Part shown: positions 39,107-51,899 of the stretch, one piece after another
Layout: each line of letters starts with the position of its first letter
Numbering within the stretch: the stretch's first letter is position 1
Assembly: GCA_030063045.1 (NCBI GenBank)
Contig: JAQSEB010000016.1
Location: forward strand, 1,798,001-1,862,000
Source of the DNA: Pratylenchus scribneri
Lineage: Eukaryota; Nematoda; Chromadorea; Rhabditida; Pratylenchidae
Direction: 5' to 3'
Length of the DNA stretch: 64,000 nucleotides
Translations under genes and position numbers: made by a program
The notes under the pieces: generated by a model
What the model was told of the DNA's origin: nothing
The model's input: the letters and a program-made list of their open reading frames with translations, nothing else
The model's database searches: none

Positions 39107-40213
39107 TTTTGCTATTTTATGATTTTCTGATTGCCTTAATTTTCAAAATATTTGATGATAAAATATTCAATTTTTCAAAAATTTCAATTAATAATATTGG
39201 GTTTAATCCAGAAAAGTGGTAAATCCTACAACCCCATTTTTTTCACAATAATTTGATTAAAGAATACAAATTTTTTTTGTCCATAAATTTGCATTTATTT
39301 GTCCATAAAATTGCATTCTTTTATCCTCAAAATCAGTTTTTATTCGATAACTTTTTCATACTTGATCATAGACCAAAGACCATATAAAACTTATACCATT
39401 CGATAGAGCTCATCGAGATGCATCGTTTGATTATAAATTGTCATGGTTTCGCCAAAATTCAAAGTGTTTAAACCTTATCTGATTTTGGTTTTTTAACTCT
39501 TTTAGTTTTGAACCAAACCGCAACAAACTATATATCAATCGACGCGTCTCGATTAGCTCTATAAAATGGGTATAAGTTTGGGGGTCTAGGATCAAGCATT
39601 AACAAATTATTTCTTAATGGACGAAAGAATGCGCTATTTTATGAACAAATAAATGCAAATTAATGGACAAAAAATATTTTCTCTTTAATTAAAATTTAAA
39701 ATTAGGTTGGGGCTTACAAGCTAAATATATTGGAGTATAAAGGGAAATCATTAAACAGAACCAACTAAACATTAAAAAATTATTTTAGTGTATTGAGTCA
39801 TAGACAATTTCGGTTTGAAGAACGTAGGTTAGGTATTTGGATTTAAGTTCTTCGGCAGGGAATTTTAAATTTTTTTAATTTATTTATTATACAAATTAAA
39901 AGTTCCATCATTTTTATCCTGAGACTGATAAAATTGTTTAAAAAGAAAATGCAATTGGCAATAAAATTGGATTGTTTAAAGAATAAAAATTACACAAATG
40001 TTTATCAATTCATAGATTCCCGTTTTATTCATTTGTGTCCATTTAAATAAACATCATTTCCATTAGCTGCGTTGTCCTGCTGCTGGATTCGCTATTGGCA
40101 GCTGGCTAAAGAATAATAAATATAAAACATTTGAGATTTGGATTTTAGTTTAGTTTAGCTATCAGAATAATTTCAAATTTACTTAGTTTTATTTTAAGTA
40201 AGGCTAAATCCAT
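39107..40213. other. Intergenic, with one family C palindrome
   Basis: No gene seen. A family C copy at about 39340-39605 has left arm GATAGAGCTCATCGAGATGC and right arm GACGCGTCTCGATTAGCTCT. The surrounding DNA has partially inverted words (TTTGTCCATAAATTTGCATT at 39280 and AAATGCAAATTAATGGACAA at 39650), so the whole element may extend over 39260-39675. Confidence 0.6.
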
Positions 40214-40417
40214 TTGTTACCGAACAACCAATTGGACTTTCGAATGATGGCCACTTCCCCGAACTTTGACAAAAGTCGCGAAATTAAATTGTACTTACTC
40301 GGACCAATCCCAATTGATGTTTTCTATTGGTTGAAGGAGCAAATGGCCGAAATATTGGCTGATTGCGACGAGGAATTTGATGATGATGATAATGATGAAG
40401 AAGATGAGGATGATTAA
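40214..40417 (+). CDS. Short acidic-tailed ORF, unrecognised
   Basis: The frame reads MMATSPNFDKSREIKLYLLG (ATG at about 40241), then IPIDVFYWLKEQMAEILADC, and ends in a run of Asp/Glu (DDDDNDEEDEDD) and TAA. Base composition is coding-like compared with its flanks (third-position C/G, GCC and GGA codons). It could be the last exon of a gene whose earlier exons I cannot find, or a small single-exon gene. There is no signal peptide. Function unknown. Confidence 0.35.
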   Translation: MLPNNQLDFRMMATSPNFDKSREIKLYLLGPIPIDVFYWLKEQMAEILADCDEEFDDDDNDEEDEDD

Positions 40418-43259
40418 AAGTTAAACGAGCAGAAGAAAATGATTTGATGACTTATTCACTATCGCGAACCATATTACTTTTTCTACATTTATTTTTATAC
40501 ATTCAGCTGATAAATGGAAAAACATAATTAGTAGATTTTTATTGAAATGTCCGATTAGATAGATTTTTAATGAAAGGAGTGTTCGCTTGGATGGAATTTT
40601 AATGAAAAAATGAACAATGAATTCTACTCTATATTTTGATTTTTTTTTAAAATTTAGTATACTCTGCATATTGAATTCATGCTAAATTAAATCTATTTGT
40701 ATTTTTTAAACAAATAAATTAATAGTCTAACTCGTTAAAATTTCTAATAAAGAGCACAAAAATAAATTATAAAGGTTTTAAAATGTACAAAATTTTAAAA
40801 AATCCCTTGGCTGTTTGCTCAATTTCTTCTATCATTTACAATGTGATACTATCATGATACTAAATTTCAAAAAATGATATAATAATGATGTGATAGTCAA
40901 AATTGTATCATTCAAAATGATATCATTATCATAGCATTAGAGCACTATCATGATTCATGAAAACATTGATCGGAGTTCGGAGTGCCATCATAAATCCTAC
41001 GTCCTTTGTCCTTCCACCCATTACTCATTTTTAAACATTTTAAAAAATCCTGAATGTTCGTAAATCAAAAGAAAACATGTGATATCCACGTGAATTTTAC
41101 CTTCCTTATTTGTCCCACTTTCTATGCAAATTTCTGGTGCATTGCAATCTAGTATGATCATTTCATTATTTTTTTGTAGGAATAAATTTCTGGGTCAAAT
41201 GATTTAAATAAAAATGCCAAATTTTTGGTCATCTTCATCTAGCACACAAATGGTTGAATTTTAGAGCCAGTTATGCAAATAAAGAGGGCAAAAGTCTATA
41301 ATTGAACATTGAAGGGAACAAAATTTTTCCCAAAAACTAAATTTTATTCAATCATACAAATTTTCATAGGATCAAAGTGGTTTAATGATTTTTATTACGA
41401 TATTTATAGAAAATTATTTTATTTCTGAAAAAAAATTATAAAAATTAGGTAGTATTTAATTTTCATATTTCGCTTTCGCTTCAACATGTCCGTCGATAGC
41501 CTAAGGGTATATATGTCGTAGGAGAAACTGAAATTCACAGGAGAAATTGAAATCTCCTAGGAGAATATACTTCTAATTCAATTCTATTTCACCATGTGTA
41601 TATAATTTTTTGAGTTTTGACCATTCGCCTTGAAGGAAAAATTAATTAATTAATAGTAGATGCGTTGAAAGGGCACAAAAGGGCCTGACATCTCTGAATA
41701 TTCAAATTAATAAAATGCATTCAATTAAATATTTAAAAATTAAGAAAATCAAGATTTGGAAAAAAAATGATATAAGTAAAAAATGTCCTCATCGTCACCA
41801 CATCAGGGAAAATTTAACTAAATATGGACCCGTATGGAAAAAATAACAAGAAAATAGCCTCATAGATAAAATAGACATGATCCAAAGGAGAGCAAATAAA
41901 GTATATTCAAAAATATTGGGGGCAACATTTTTGATATATTTTGCCTATTTACGTCCCCATTTTGTTATTGTATGCAAATATCTGAGGTGCACTACAATGA
42001 TCTATAATCATTAATAAGTTAGATTCCATATTAAAAACCATTTCTGGGTCATACGATCTACATTGAAAATGGAAGGGATTAGTTTATGCAAATAAAAAAA
42101 GAGAGCAAATCCCAGCAAAACACACATCGACCAAAATTAAAACGAATGTTTTGGAATAAAAAATGTTGGCCTAAAACTAATTTAAAATTGCTCTCATTGA
42201 GATATTCAAAAATTGAGGGCAAAGTTTTTGTGTTGATTGCCTCATTGTCAAATTTGGCCCACTTCTATGCAAATATCACATGCCATAATAATTTGGTTGG
42301 TTTTTAAATTTGGAAAGGAAGTAATTTTTCCTTTGTAAAATGATTTTCATAAAATTTTTTCTCTGAATGTTGATTAACAGCTATACAAATAAAGAAAACC
42401 AGAGAAACTGGCAATTCTTTGCTTTTTGGTTTGAATTGGAAATTTTCTATAAAATAAATTTTATTTAATTTCAATTTCCATCCTCCTCAAGATTTATTTA
42501 CAGAATGAAAAATAAATTAATAAATATTAATATCATCGGAAAATGAATTCTAATATAATAATATAAAGTAGAGAGCTGACCGATACGATGCATCGAACCC
42601 GATATATCGACCGAATTTTTCTCAATATTTAATATCGAAAAAAATATCGAACAAACAAATTTTGGCCCAAATTTTTCGCTGCGCGGCCATGTTTAGCCAA
42701 AATTTTAGAATTTTGTTTAATTTTTTTTCGTTGCCCATTTTTGGTGTAAATTTTTTTTGCGGTCCGAAAAAATGAAAAATTTTTCAATGGCAAGAGATAA
42801 TTATAATTATTGAAAGCAAAGCAGCAATATCCTTTTTTGTAGCGATATTTAAAAAAATTATTATCTCTACGAATAAATTATAAAATTTTTCTTTAAGAAT
42901 AAAAACACTATTGAAAATGCCTTAATTGTTTTATTTAATAAAAAATTATTTTATTATTGTATCATATGCAATGCTTTCACATTCACGTGCCCATAACTTT
43001 TGCTCTCTAAAATTATTTTCCATTTATTCAAACAAAATATTCGCATATCCATTCATTGGATGATTTTGTTTTAAGGGAAAGCAAAGTTTCCTACATTTCT
43101 ATTCTATTTACCCATTCTTCGGTGAAAGAGAAGCAAAAAATAATTTTTTTTCAATTTTATTTCTTTTTAAAAATATCCCATATATCTCCATAGAAAATGG
43201 AATTTTTCTAATAAATATGTAATAGAGATAATTTATAGTTTTTTGCCATTTTTAGCAAA
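40418..43259. other. Gene-poor region with diverged repeats
   Basis: No coding exon is supported. 40830-40980 is a hairpin-like stretch built from ATGATACTATCATGA words. Three diverged copies of a segment around TATGCAAATNTC...GGTGCANTNCAAT, followed by TTTCTGGGTCA, occur near 41120, 41975 and 42270. CTGCGCGGCCATGTTTAGCC at 42680 matches CCGCGCAGCGAA words of the hAT-like MITE at 3558. Confidence 0.45.
43249..43259 (+). promoter_or_regulatory. Possible splice acceptor just before the APIP-like start codon
   Basis: TTTTTAGCAAAATG places an AG acceptor 4 nt before the ATG. In nematodes such a site next to the start often marks trans-splicing of a leader, but a cis-spliced 5' UTR exon would look the same. 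Confidence 0.35.
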
Positions 43260-46200
43260 ATGTTTTGTGCCGCTGCATTTCTAATTGCCGTCAGTTTTTT
43301 GCTTTTTAAAAAAATTGAGACTGCCTCCAACAATCCATCAAATGCCGCCCATGGCTTGTTACTAACTCGCGAACATTTTGCTGACATCATTCGCTATTAC
43401 AGCTCCCGTGGCTGGGTCTGGGACTATGGCGGTGGAATGGCAATCCGGGTGGTGCAACCGAATGCCAATGGGACGGAACTGGTCTATGTGACTGCCAACA
43501 AATATGAGAAGAGTGCTTATGATCCGTAAGTAGGATTTTCAAAAAAATTGAATTAAATAATTTGTGCTCTGTCCCAGCCTTCCAGTTCTTTAATCAAACA
43601 TTTTAGTTTGAGAGTTTGACTCTATTTCCCGAGAGTTCTTTATTTTCCAAAATATTAATAAAAGGACAAGTTGAGTTCAATAAAATAGGCTTCAAAGGAA
43701 TGTGGTATGGAATATGAATTCATTGAGAAAATGTTGAGTGCAATTGGGGTATTGTCAACTTAGGCCAATAAATAAAATGGTAGGAGCGAAGAGGGAATAG
43801 GAGACAAATAATACAAACTTTTTATTTGAAGCCCTTCTCTATTAAAAGCCCACCTTAGAGAGGCTGAAATTTATAAGCCCATGGGTTTATAAAAGAAAAT
43901 TTACGGTAAACAGAAGTATAAAATGAACATCAAAAGATAACTTGGGCAATGTCTAGAAGGAAAATTGGATAAATATGCTGGAGGGAAGATTCAGAAGTGA
44001 AAATTTTAGAAGGGAGAATCGCATTTTACGGCAGTTATAGATGATATTGGCAGGCAAAAATTTTACAATAATACCAAAACGATACTTGTGTAGTTTGAGT
44101 CCCCTTTTTTGAAAAGTGAATGGTCACCCCTTTGATTTGTTATATTTTGGGTTGGGATCAGTCAGGGTGGGATAGGGTTAGGATGGGATAAGGATCATCT
44201 TACGAGTATCCTAAACCCAAACCCTAACCCAACCCTAACACTCATAGGGGGAACCAAGCACTTTCCAAAAAAGGGGACCCTAACTACACAAGTACCTAGA
44301 AAACAAATTAAGCCAACAGATAAATTAAATAAATAATTCAAATTAAGTAAAGATAGCACAGTTAAATAATGATAGTAATAAATTCATTTCCAATACCAAA
44401 TACGTGAAAAATATTTAAGAAATAAACTAAACGAAAGTAAATAATTTTATTATAATTTGGGCATCCTATTTCTTATGCATTTAATATGGAAAATTCAATT
44501 TATTAAAAATAAAACTTAATCAAAATGAAACTTTGAAAACAGTGATGACATTTTCATCTATGACTACAAGCAAACACTGGAGTGGAAATATTTGTCAACT
44601 TTGACCTTGCCAAAACCGATTAGTGGCGCCCGTGATCCAGACTCGGTTGTGGCCAGTGCTGCATTGAATATGCTCCGATATGCAAATTATGAACGGTCAA
44701 AAAACCCTTCATTTGCCGCAAATGGTAACAATATTTTATAGCAAAATTATTTCATATTAAAGGAAGTTAAATGTAATTTAAAATGATTAAAAATGAGAGT
44801 AAATTATTTTAAAAAATTTTAGAGCAAAAAATAAGTTGCGAATTAATTATATTTCTAACAGTGAATCTTCTAGCTATAAAAGATATATTTGCTATTTTAA
44901 TTTTACTCATTGTTTATTTTAATTGTTGATGATGCCAATATTGTTTAAATTTAAGCTAAAATTAATAGAATAACATATATTATTAAAGAAAAAGAAAATA
45001 TCTTTAACATTATATTATGATAGGAAATAGGATATATCTGATTGAATGATTAAGATTTATATTTTAAACTTTATTGACTTCATAACTTTAAGGAAGAAAA
45101 TTTTGCTGAAATTCTTTGCTCATTGTCCAAATAAAAATTCTTAGTACTTAAAGCATTAGCCGAATGCAGTTTTGATTTTTTTTCGAGATTCTTATATTAA
45201 TTATTCATATTTGAACGTAAAACGTTAAAAAAAACACTATTTTGGGGCTAGTATCTTATAACCAATTTTGGAGCTGAAAAAAAATCCACACCCGGATAAT
45301 ATATGTATGTAAACACCAAATTCTTATTGCAGATATCGTGGCCTTGATGCACACCCATTCCAAATATTCGGACATTGTGTCCGGCATGCAAAAGCCGGGC
45401 GATGTTCTGCGCATCACCGGCGAACAAATGATCAATTGCATTGAGGATCGGTCAACGGGCAAAGTGATGTCCTATATGGATGAATTGGTCATCCCAATCA
45501 TCCAGAATGACCCAAATGAAGCAACTTTCGTTGTACGCATTTAATGAAAATAAATAAAATATTTAATACATTATAATTGTCAAATTTAGGAGCCAATGAT
45601 GAAAATGTTAAAGAAATACCCAAAAGCCAGTGCTGTCATTATGCACCGCCATGGCATTTTTGTTTGGGGCCAACACACTTGGGGACGAACCAAACAAATG
45701 TATGTATGGAGAAAATTCATGAAAATTATATTAATGATTTCTTAATAATTTATTGGGACACGTTCAACTGGGCGAAGTCTCAACTGCTTGACGCCTTTGC
45801 TTGTAACTCATTAAGTATGAAACCGAAATTGTTGATTTTGGTGTCAAAATAAAGAACTCACTCCTGTGTCCTGTCTATCGACTGATATAGGATTTATTTG
45901 GATTGGTTCGGAATGAGCAGAGTTGTACCTAAAAAAACCATGCAAAATTTCTCCTTAAAAATTTTCTGGAAAGATCTCTCCCTAAACTTTCCCGAATCTG
46001 TGCATACTTTTTGCCAAACTTTCCACTTTCCCTTCGGAAAGAAACTTTCCAGAGCAAAACAGTACATACTTACTTTCCAGAAAGAAAATATAAGGAACGT
46101 TTTAATTCAATATGGGCAAGTCACCTATAACTCAGAAGGTAAATACACGGTTTTATTATGCAGATCGTCGATCCCCCCCCCCCCCCCCCCCCCCCAGGAG

Positions 46201-46783
46201 CGGCAAATGATTAATCATGTTAGAATAAATGAAAAATAGCGTGATAAATCAAAAACTTTCCCGAAAAAATTTCCATTTTTTCAAGTAGTTTTGGAAAGAA
46301 AACTTTTCGAAAATTACGCCTTTCCAGAAAATAAGTATGCACTGCAAAAAACAAAAAAAAACTTTCCTTTAGTAAAACTTTCCTAGACTTAGCTAAGGAA
46401 AGTTAAAGTATGCGCTGAACGGGAAAGTCTTTCACAGGAAAGAAAACTTTCATTATAAATTTGCGAAATTTTGATGGTTTTTTGAATACAATTCCATCAA
46501 ATCCTATCGAAGCTAAATAAATCTTATATCTATCGAATGCTAGCAATGAACTCTATAATTTGACACCAAATGCATCTAAATCAGTTTCATCCTTAATGAG
46601 CTACAAGCGACGGCGCCCAGTTATAGAGTGTACCGTAATTTATTCCGCAGGCTGGAATGTTACGAATATTTGCTTGAGGTTATATTTACTCGGCGTCAAT
46701 TGAAAGTATTTGGGCTGTTGCCAAAGGAGGAGCGCAAGAGGAAAAGATATACCAGCAGATATGAGAATAGTGACGAAGAATAG
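43260..46783 (+). CDS. Divergent APIP/MtnB (methylthioribulose-1-phosphate dehydratase) homologue
   Basis: Five exons: 43260-43525, 44543-44724, 45333-45529, 45590-45699, 46651-46783; phases 2, 1, 0, 2 agree; 295 residues. The class II aldolase/adducin fold is recognised by HFADIIRYYSSRGW...GGGMAI, ALMHTHSKYSD (zinc His156 and His158), MSYMDELVIPIIQN, VIMHRHGIFVWG (third zinc His236), and LECYEYLLEV near the end. Human APIP has the same order and dehydrates methylthioribulose-1-phosphate in cytosolic methionine salvage. Odd points: a hydrophobic N-terminus (MFCAAAFLIAVSFLLFKK) that should target or anchor it in a membrane; the catalytic Glu position reads T-G-E-Q-M-I where human has T-H-Q-E-M-I; the Cys near the substrate pocket is absent (RDPDSVVASAAL); and the APSGVQKE loop reads TANKYEKS. 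It may be a paralogue with changed activity. A basic tail (KEERKRKRY) replaces the usual end. Confidence 0.82.
44085..44300. repeat. Palindrome family D, copy at 44.1 kb
   Basis: Arms GAGTCCCCTTTTTTGAAAAG and CTTTCCAAAAAAGGGGACCC flank a core with GGGATAGGGTTAGGATGGGA and AAACCCTAACCCAACCCTAA. In intron 1 of the APIP-like gene, inverted relative to the copy at 11395. Confidence 0.75.
45700..46650. other. Intron 4 of the APIP-like gene with inverted repeats and a C tract
   Basis: Contains a run of about 23 C (46172-46194) and many GAAAG/CTTTC words in inverted arrangement (CTTTCCAGAAAGAAA at 46070, and CTTTCCAGAAAATAAGTATG against CATACTTACTTTCCAGAAAG), forming an imperfect foldback over about 45950-46450. 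Confidence 0.55.
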
Positions 46784-47159
46784 AAAATCATCAACAAAAG
46801 ATTATATTGAATAATTTAAACGAAAACATTTTAAGAATGTGAAATTTAATTTAATCATTTTTATAAACTTTGGGCAATTTATATGCTGGAATGTTATATT
46901 TTTTATAATTAATTTCAAATTGATAAAACGCTGTTGGAATTCCGAAAAACAAATAAAGAAATATATTTCTACTAATTTGGATGATTTTTGTTCCTTTAAA
47001 TAAAATTTATGAGATATTCAAAAGTCAAAAATCCCAGCAAGCCCAGGCTAAATGTAAATATTCATATATCAAATTTATAAAAATAAAAAAAAAATACGTT
47101 AGTCATAAAATTAATTAGAAAATAATATAAAATATATCAATCTTTGTTGGTATCCAGGA

Positions 47160-47365
47160 GGCACTGGGGTGCGCGGGATTAATAAGCCGAATAAAGGGGG
47201 ATTAAGGAAGATTAGGTACAAAATGATGGGATTAAAACGGGGAAGGACCGGAGGCCGCCCCCTGAGCCCTGAAGGGGCGTATGTGAATCCAGGAAGTGGA
47301 GTAGGCGGGATTAAACTGGAAAAGAAATATTTGAAAAATTTTAATAGCCAAAAATTGGCATAATA
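47160..47365. other. GC-rich island with a short basic ORF
   Basis: Locally much richer in G and C than its surroundings (GGAAGGACCGGAGGCCGCCC, CTGAAGGGGCG). It holds a 64-codon plus-strand frame (47169-47363) encoding RGINKPNKGGLRKIRYKMMG and similar. There is no start ATG before mid-frame, no splice partner and no family match. It may be an exon, a structured RNA or a captured fragment. Confidence 0.25.
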
Positions 47366-47639
47366 GTTACTTTTCTACAAATAGATTTAAATAAAACATG
47401 ATTTAGTAGGAATGGCCTAAAGGATCAATGTCATATTGAAAAAAATATGCCTGATTCAGTAGGAATGTCCAGCAGAGGAAAGGTTGGGGGATTATATATA
47501 TCGGATGGCATGATGGCAAGTGCCAATTAGGTATTTCAGAAAGAAAGGGATCATTTCAATTCATAATTATACTTACTATACTACTCTGGAATCTGGAAAA
47601 GGAATCGGTGGGGCAAATGATTATTATTTCCATTAAAAA

Positions 47640-47940
47640 GGGATTCTTTGGGGGTGGGGGCAATAAAAGGAGCCAATTCATGTGAAATCACGCCAAAATC
47701 AGTGCAGTGCCAGGCGGCAGGTTCGCGCGCTCTTTGGACCCTAAAAGAAATTGGTGAAAGCGATGATGATATTGGGGTTGGTGAGGGACGCCACAAAGCC
47801 CATCAATTATTGGCAATCAATGATTTGGGCAGCGGGCCAAATAAGCAGAAGAATAAAGAGAAGAATTTAGATGAGCTGCGCACAGCACACAGCCCAGGAA
47901 AATCGAAAATGTGGAACCAAATTGAACGGAGTTAGTCCTA
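47640..47940. repeat. Duplicated block X, copy 1
   Basis: Shares CAGGTTCGCGCGCTCTTTGG, ACCCTAAAAGAAAT, TTGGCAATCAATGATTTG and AAAATCGAAAATGTGGA (single changes) with 59640-59960. In the second copy the block lies about 550 bp upstream of a secreted-protein gene; here about 7.3 kb separates it from the paralogous gene. Confidence 0.65.
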
Positions 47941-48439
47941 GAGAGTATAATAGATATAAAATAAAACTTAAAAGGTACAAAACCCGTTTTAAAACCCCGG
48001 ACTATGAGAAGGGAGAAGTACAAAAAAAAGACGGAAATATTTATGGGGAGGGATAAAAAAATGGAAATTTAGTGAAAGAGTGATGATTTTTCGGGAGTTC
48101 CCGAAAATGTGAAAAAATCCCCGAAAAAATTCTGAAAATAGAAAATTTTCTCGTGAGAATAAATTTCGGAAGAAATTGAAAAATATTTATCGGAAGGTGC
48201 TGGTTTCTGAAAAAATTTTGAAAAATATAATAATTGTGAGCAAATTGTGTGAAATGGCAACAATTTGAGAAAAATTTTGAGAATGCAGAACAATTTTTGA
48301 GGAAATTTTTGGGAATGTTGATATTTTGGAAAAAATTCCTTGTTCCATATTTAGAATTTTTGTCAGAATATAGTCAGGAAATTTTCTGAGAATTTTTCAA
48401 TTTTTGAAAAAATTTTTGGGAATATTATTTTTTTTTATA

Positions 48440-49370
48440 AGATTATAGAGTTGATAATTTTTTGAACTTTAAAAAAATTCTGAGAATATTTCGAAAATAA
48501 ATTCAAAAATTTTTCTGAGAATCTAGCGAAAAATTAAAAATTTTTGAAAATTTATTGATTTCTGAAAATTTTTTTGAAAATTTTACCTTTTTGGATAAAA
48601 TTTTCAAAACGACAATTTTTCATTTTCTCAAGAATATTTCGAAAATAAATTCAAAAATTTTTCTGAGAATCTAGCGAAAAATTAAAAATTTTTGAAAATT
48701 TATTGTTTTCTGAAAAATTTTTTGAAAATTTTACATTTTTTAATAAAATTGTCAAAACGACAATTTTTCATTTTCTCAAGAATATTTCGAAAATAAATTC
48801 AAAAATTTTTCTGAGAATCTAGCGAAAAATTAAAAATTTTTGAAAATTTATTGATTTCTGAAAAAGATTTTGACAATTTTACTTTTTTGAATACAATTGT
48901 CAAAATGAAAATTTTTCATTTTTTCAAGAATATTTCGAAAATAAATTCAAAAATTTTTCCGAGAATCTAGCGAAAAATTAAAAATTTTTGAAAATTTTTT
49001 CCTTTTTGGATAAAATTGTCAAAACGAAAATTTTTCATTTTCTCAAGAATATTTTGAAAATAAATTCAAAAATTTTTCTGAGAAACTGGCGAAAAATTAA
49101 AAAAATTTTGAAAATTTATTGATTTCAGAAAAATTTTTTGAAAATTATACCTTTTTTAATAAAATTGTCAAAATGACAATTTTTCATTTTTTCAAGAATA
49201 TTTCGAAAATAAATTCCGAAATTTTTCTGAGAATCTAGCGAAAAAATTAAAAATTTTTGAAAATTTATTAATTTCTGAAAAAGATTTTGACAATTTTACT
49301 TTTTTGAATACAATTGTCAAAATGAAAATTTTTCATCTTTTCGAGAATATTTTGAAAATAAATTCAGAAT
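48440..49370. repeat. About 150-bp tandem repeat array
   Basis: Six or so copies of a unit running AAGAATATTTCGAAAATAAA, then TTTTTCTGAGAATCTAGCGA, then AATTTATTGATTTCTGAAAA, then AAAATTGTCAAAACGACAAT. The third to fifth copies are the most alike; the ends are degenerate and merge into similar AT-rich DNA on both sides. Confidence 0.85.
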
Positions 49371-49739
49371 AATTTCTTAAAAGAAAGTGAAAAATAAAAA
49401 TTCAGTGAGAAATTAAATATTTTGCAAAAAGATTTTGCAGATTTTTAATTTTTTTGATAAAATTATGCAATTTAGAAATTTACATATTTTTGCTATATTT
49501 TGAAAATTTTTTTGAATATTTTTTTGAGAAAAAATGAAATTTTTACATTTTTTCATCCATGTTTTGGAATTTTCTTAATTCCTGACTATAATTTCTGTAA
49601 ATACGTAAAAATTAATTTCAAGTAACAAAGGATTTTTACAAAATTACATATGACCGATCATAATTGAGCTATGACTAGGATGCTTAAAAAAAAGATTAGA
49701 TCAGGTTTTTTAGTGAATAGAGATTAAAATCGATATTTA

Positions 49740-50880
49740 AACCGGAACATCTTTGGCCTTTCTTGCACCGTTCTCTTGATCGATCAAAAGGATTGAACAG
49801 TTCGCAAAAATTTTCGCAATTCTCACGACGCGATGGCAGAACGTTGAGTTCTCCAATGTCCGGGGAATGATCATTGACTTCATTTTTCTTGTACCGAATG
49901 TCGAAAGATGTGCAGCACTTCTATGTCGGAAGAATGTTCCGATGAATCAGAGGAAATCTAAAAAAGAATATTAATTAATTTGAATAGAATTTACTATACA
50001 ATTTTTAGTTTTTGAATATTTTGGAATAAATAAATAACAAACTTTATGAACAATGCATGGTAAATTCGATGCCAGTGTAGAATTTGTTGAAAATGGATAC
50101 CTGATGAATCCAAACAAAGGACATCGGATGCATTTGACTTAAAAATAAAATATTTAATTTCCAGATAATATATTTTTAACTATTATTTATTTTATAATTT
50201 TTTTTACAATATTAATTGATTGATTTTAATTATTTTTTTTAAACCAAACTTCGGTATTTTCGGTCAATCAATTGTCGCATTGTTATTTTCATTGTTCAAG
50301 TTGATATAGTTGTTATTGTAGTCCTTTATTTAGTTAATTTTTAATTATTAATAAATTTAATTTATTGAACCTTACCAAACGCCTGAACAGTTGGCAGCAC
50401 ATGTTGTCAATGTAGAAGACCATTTTCTTTCCCATTTTTCGAGATCATGATGTTATTAAAGCCCTTAATTGATATAATATATAGTTAAATTAAATGTATT
50501 GATATGAACCGTGCGATCCGCCAGAACTTATCCCGAACAGTTGCTTGAAAGTTTGACTCATTCTCAGGTTCATTTTTTTTGTTCTCGTCATGTCCTTCGT
50601 CATTGCCTCGTTCCAATTCCAAATTTGAATCACGTTCAAGAACACGTTTCGTTCCGCCAATTAGAGAAAGCTAAATTTTTTAAATTAATAAATGTTAAAA
50701 TGCGAAATTTAACCTCAACTTCCATGTTTAGTCTATTTTTTCCCCACAGGAACGGCGTATATTCGAGGTGTTCATAAACCATTTGAAAATTTCCTTGAAT
50801 TTTTTTATTATTTAAATAAAATTCAAATTTTAAACCTCTTGATAGATTGGTGGCGCAAAATATCATGGTTCTTTAGTTTG
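49740..50880 (-). CDS. Uncertain minus-strand gene fragments
   Basis: Coding-like segments on the minus strand: 50670-50510, reading LSLIGGTKRVLERDSNLELE through FQATVRDKFWRIARF, joined in phase 0 to an upstream exon ending at 50714 (FLWGKNRLNMEVE); a short segment near 50440-50380 (MVFYIDNMCCQLFRRL); and 49880-49740 (LPSRRENCENFCELFNPFD, then RERCKKGQRCSG), a Cys-rich stretch with some likeness to a CCCH zinc finger. I cannot connect these into one model with consistent phases, and no start or stop is fixed. It could be a decaying gene. Confidence 0.3.
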
Positions 50881-50984
50881 TTAGTAAGAGCACCAGCGAT
50901 AGTCTTTAAATTATTGCAATTAGATTTTATAAAATTTTACAAAATTTAAAACCTTTATTGCGAATTTCTCCAATCATGTTCAAT

Positions 50985-51260
50985 CAGTAATTTTGATGTT
51001 TGATTTATTGTGGTCACCCAGAACATTTATGTTTTTGCGGTTGTCGCTTCCAGAACACTTATTTGGTTGTGGTTGTCGCTTCGAGAATACTTATGTTGCT
51101 ATGGTCGTTTTCTAGAACACTTTTGATGTTGTAGTAGTCCATAGTATTTTCGTTGTTATGATCGTCCAGGAAGATATTCGTTGTTGCGGTTGTCCGAACA
51201 TTTTGTTGTGATAGTCCAGAACATGCTTGTTGTTGTGGTCATAGTAAACACGTCCAGATC
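50985..51260. repeat. Degenerate 33-36-bp tandem repeat
   Basis: Seven to nine diverged units of the form GTTGTGGTTGTCGCTTCCAG plus AACACTTAT. Read on the minus strand they give HNNKHVLDYHNK-like and ENDHSNISILEA-like peptides in changing frames, so coding use is doubtful. Confidence 0.6.
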
Positions 51261-51899
51261 AATTGCATAATCCGGCCCACTGTGTTCGTTCATCTACAAA
51301 TATTTCGAATTTTTTTGTAAGATTTGATAACGCCACATGATAAAGAGTCAAAGCTTTATCGTTATTTCTATGTAATTTTCATCTGATATTATTCTATCAC
51401 TTATTTGGAAAAGATGTAGCTAGATTAGTATAGTTGATATTGTTCTTATTCAAATTTTAATTTTTTAATTATCAAAATTAAACCTGAATATCTTTTTGAT
51501 TTTACATTTTGTACGGCGATCTTAATTACTTCATCTGAGATCATCTTTTTAAGTTTGAAAAGCAAGGCGTAAAAGGTTGCAATATTCTAAATTAATAAAT
51601 TAATTTTAACTAATATTTTAAAGCAAACATTTAAGCGGTTCCTGCATTTATTTCTTGATCCCGTTCAATTCAAGAATAAAAAATTACTAAAATTCATAAA
51701 TATTGGAGTACTAACACGATCTTTTATTTAATTAATTTTCATGCAAGATTGGATTAAAATAATGAAAGTTAAAGAAAAAAACATTTCTATGATTAAAATC
51801 AATAATGCAACGCCATTATTTTTCCTATACTTATTCACATTTTTATTTCATTTTTCTGAAAAATGTTGATTAAAAATGATCTTTAAAACATAATGAACT

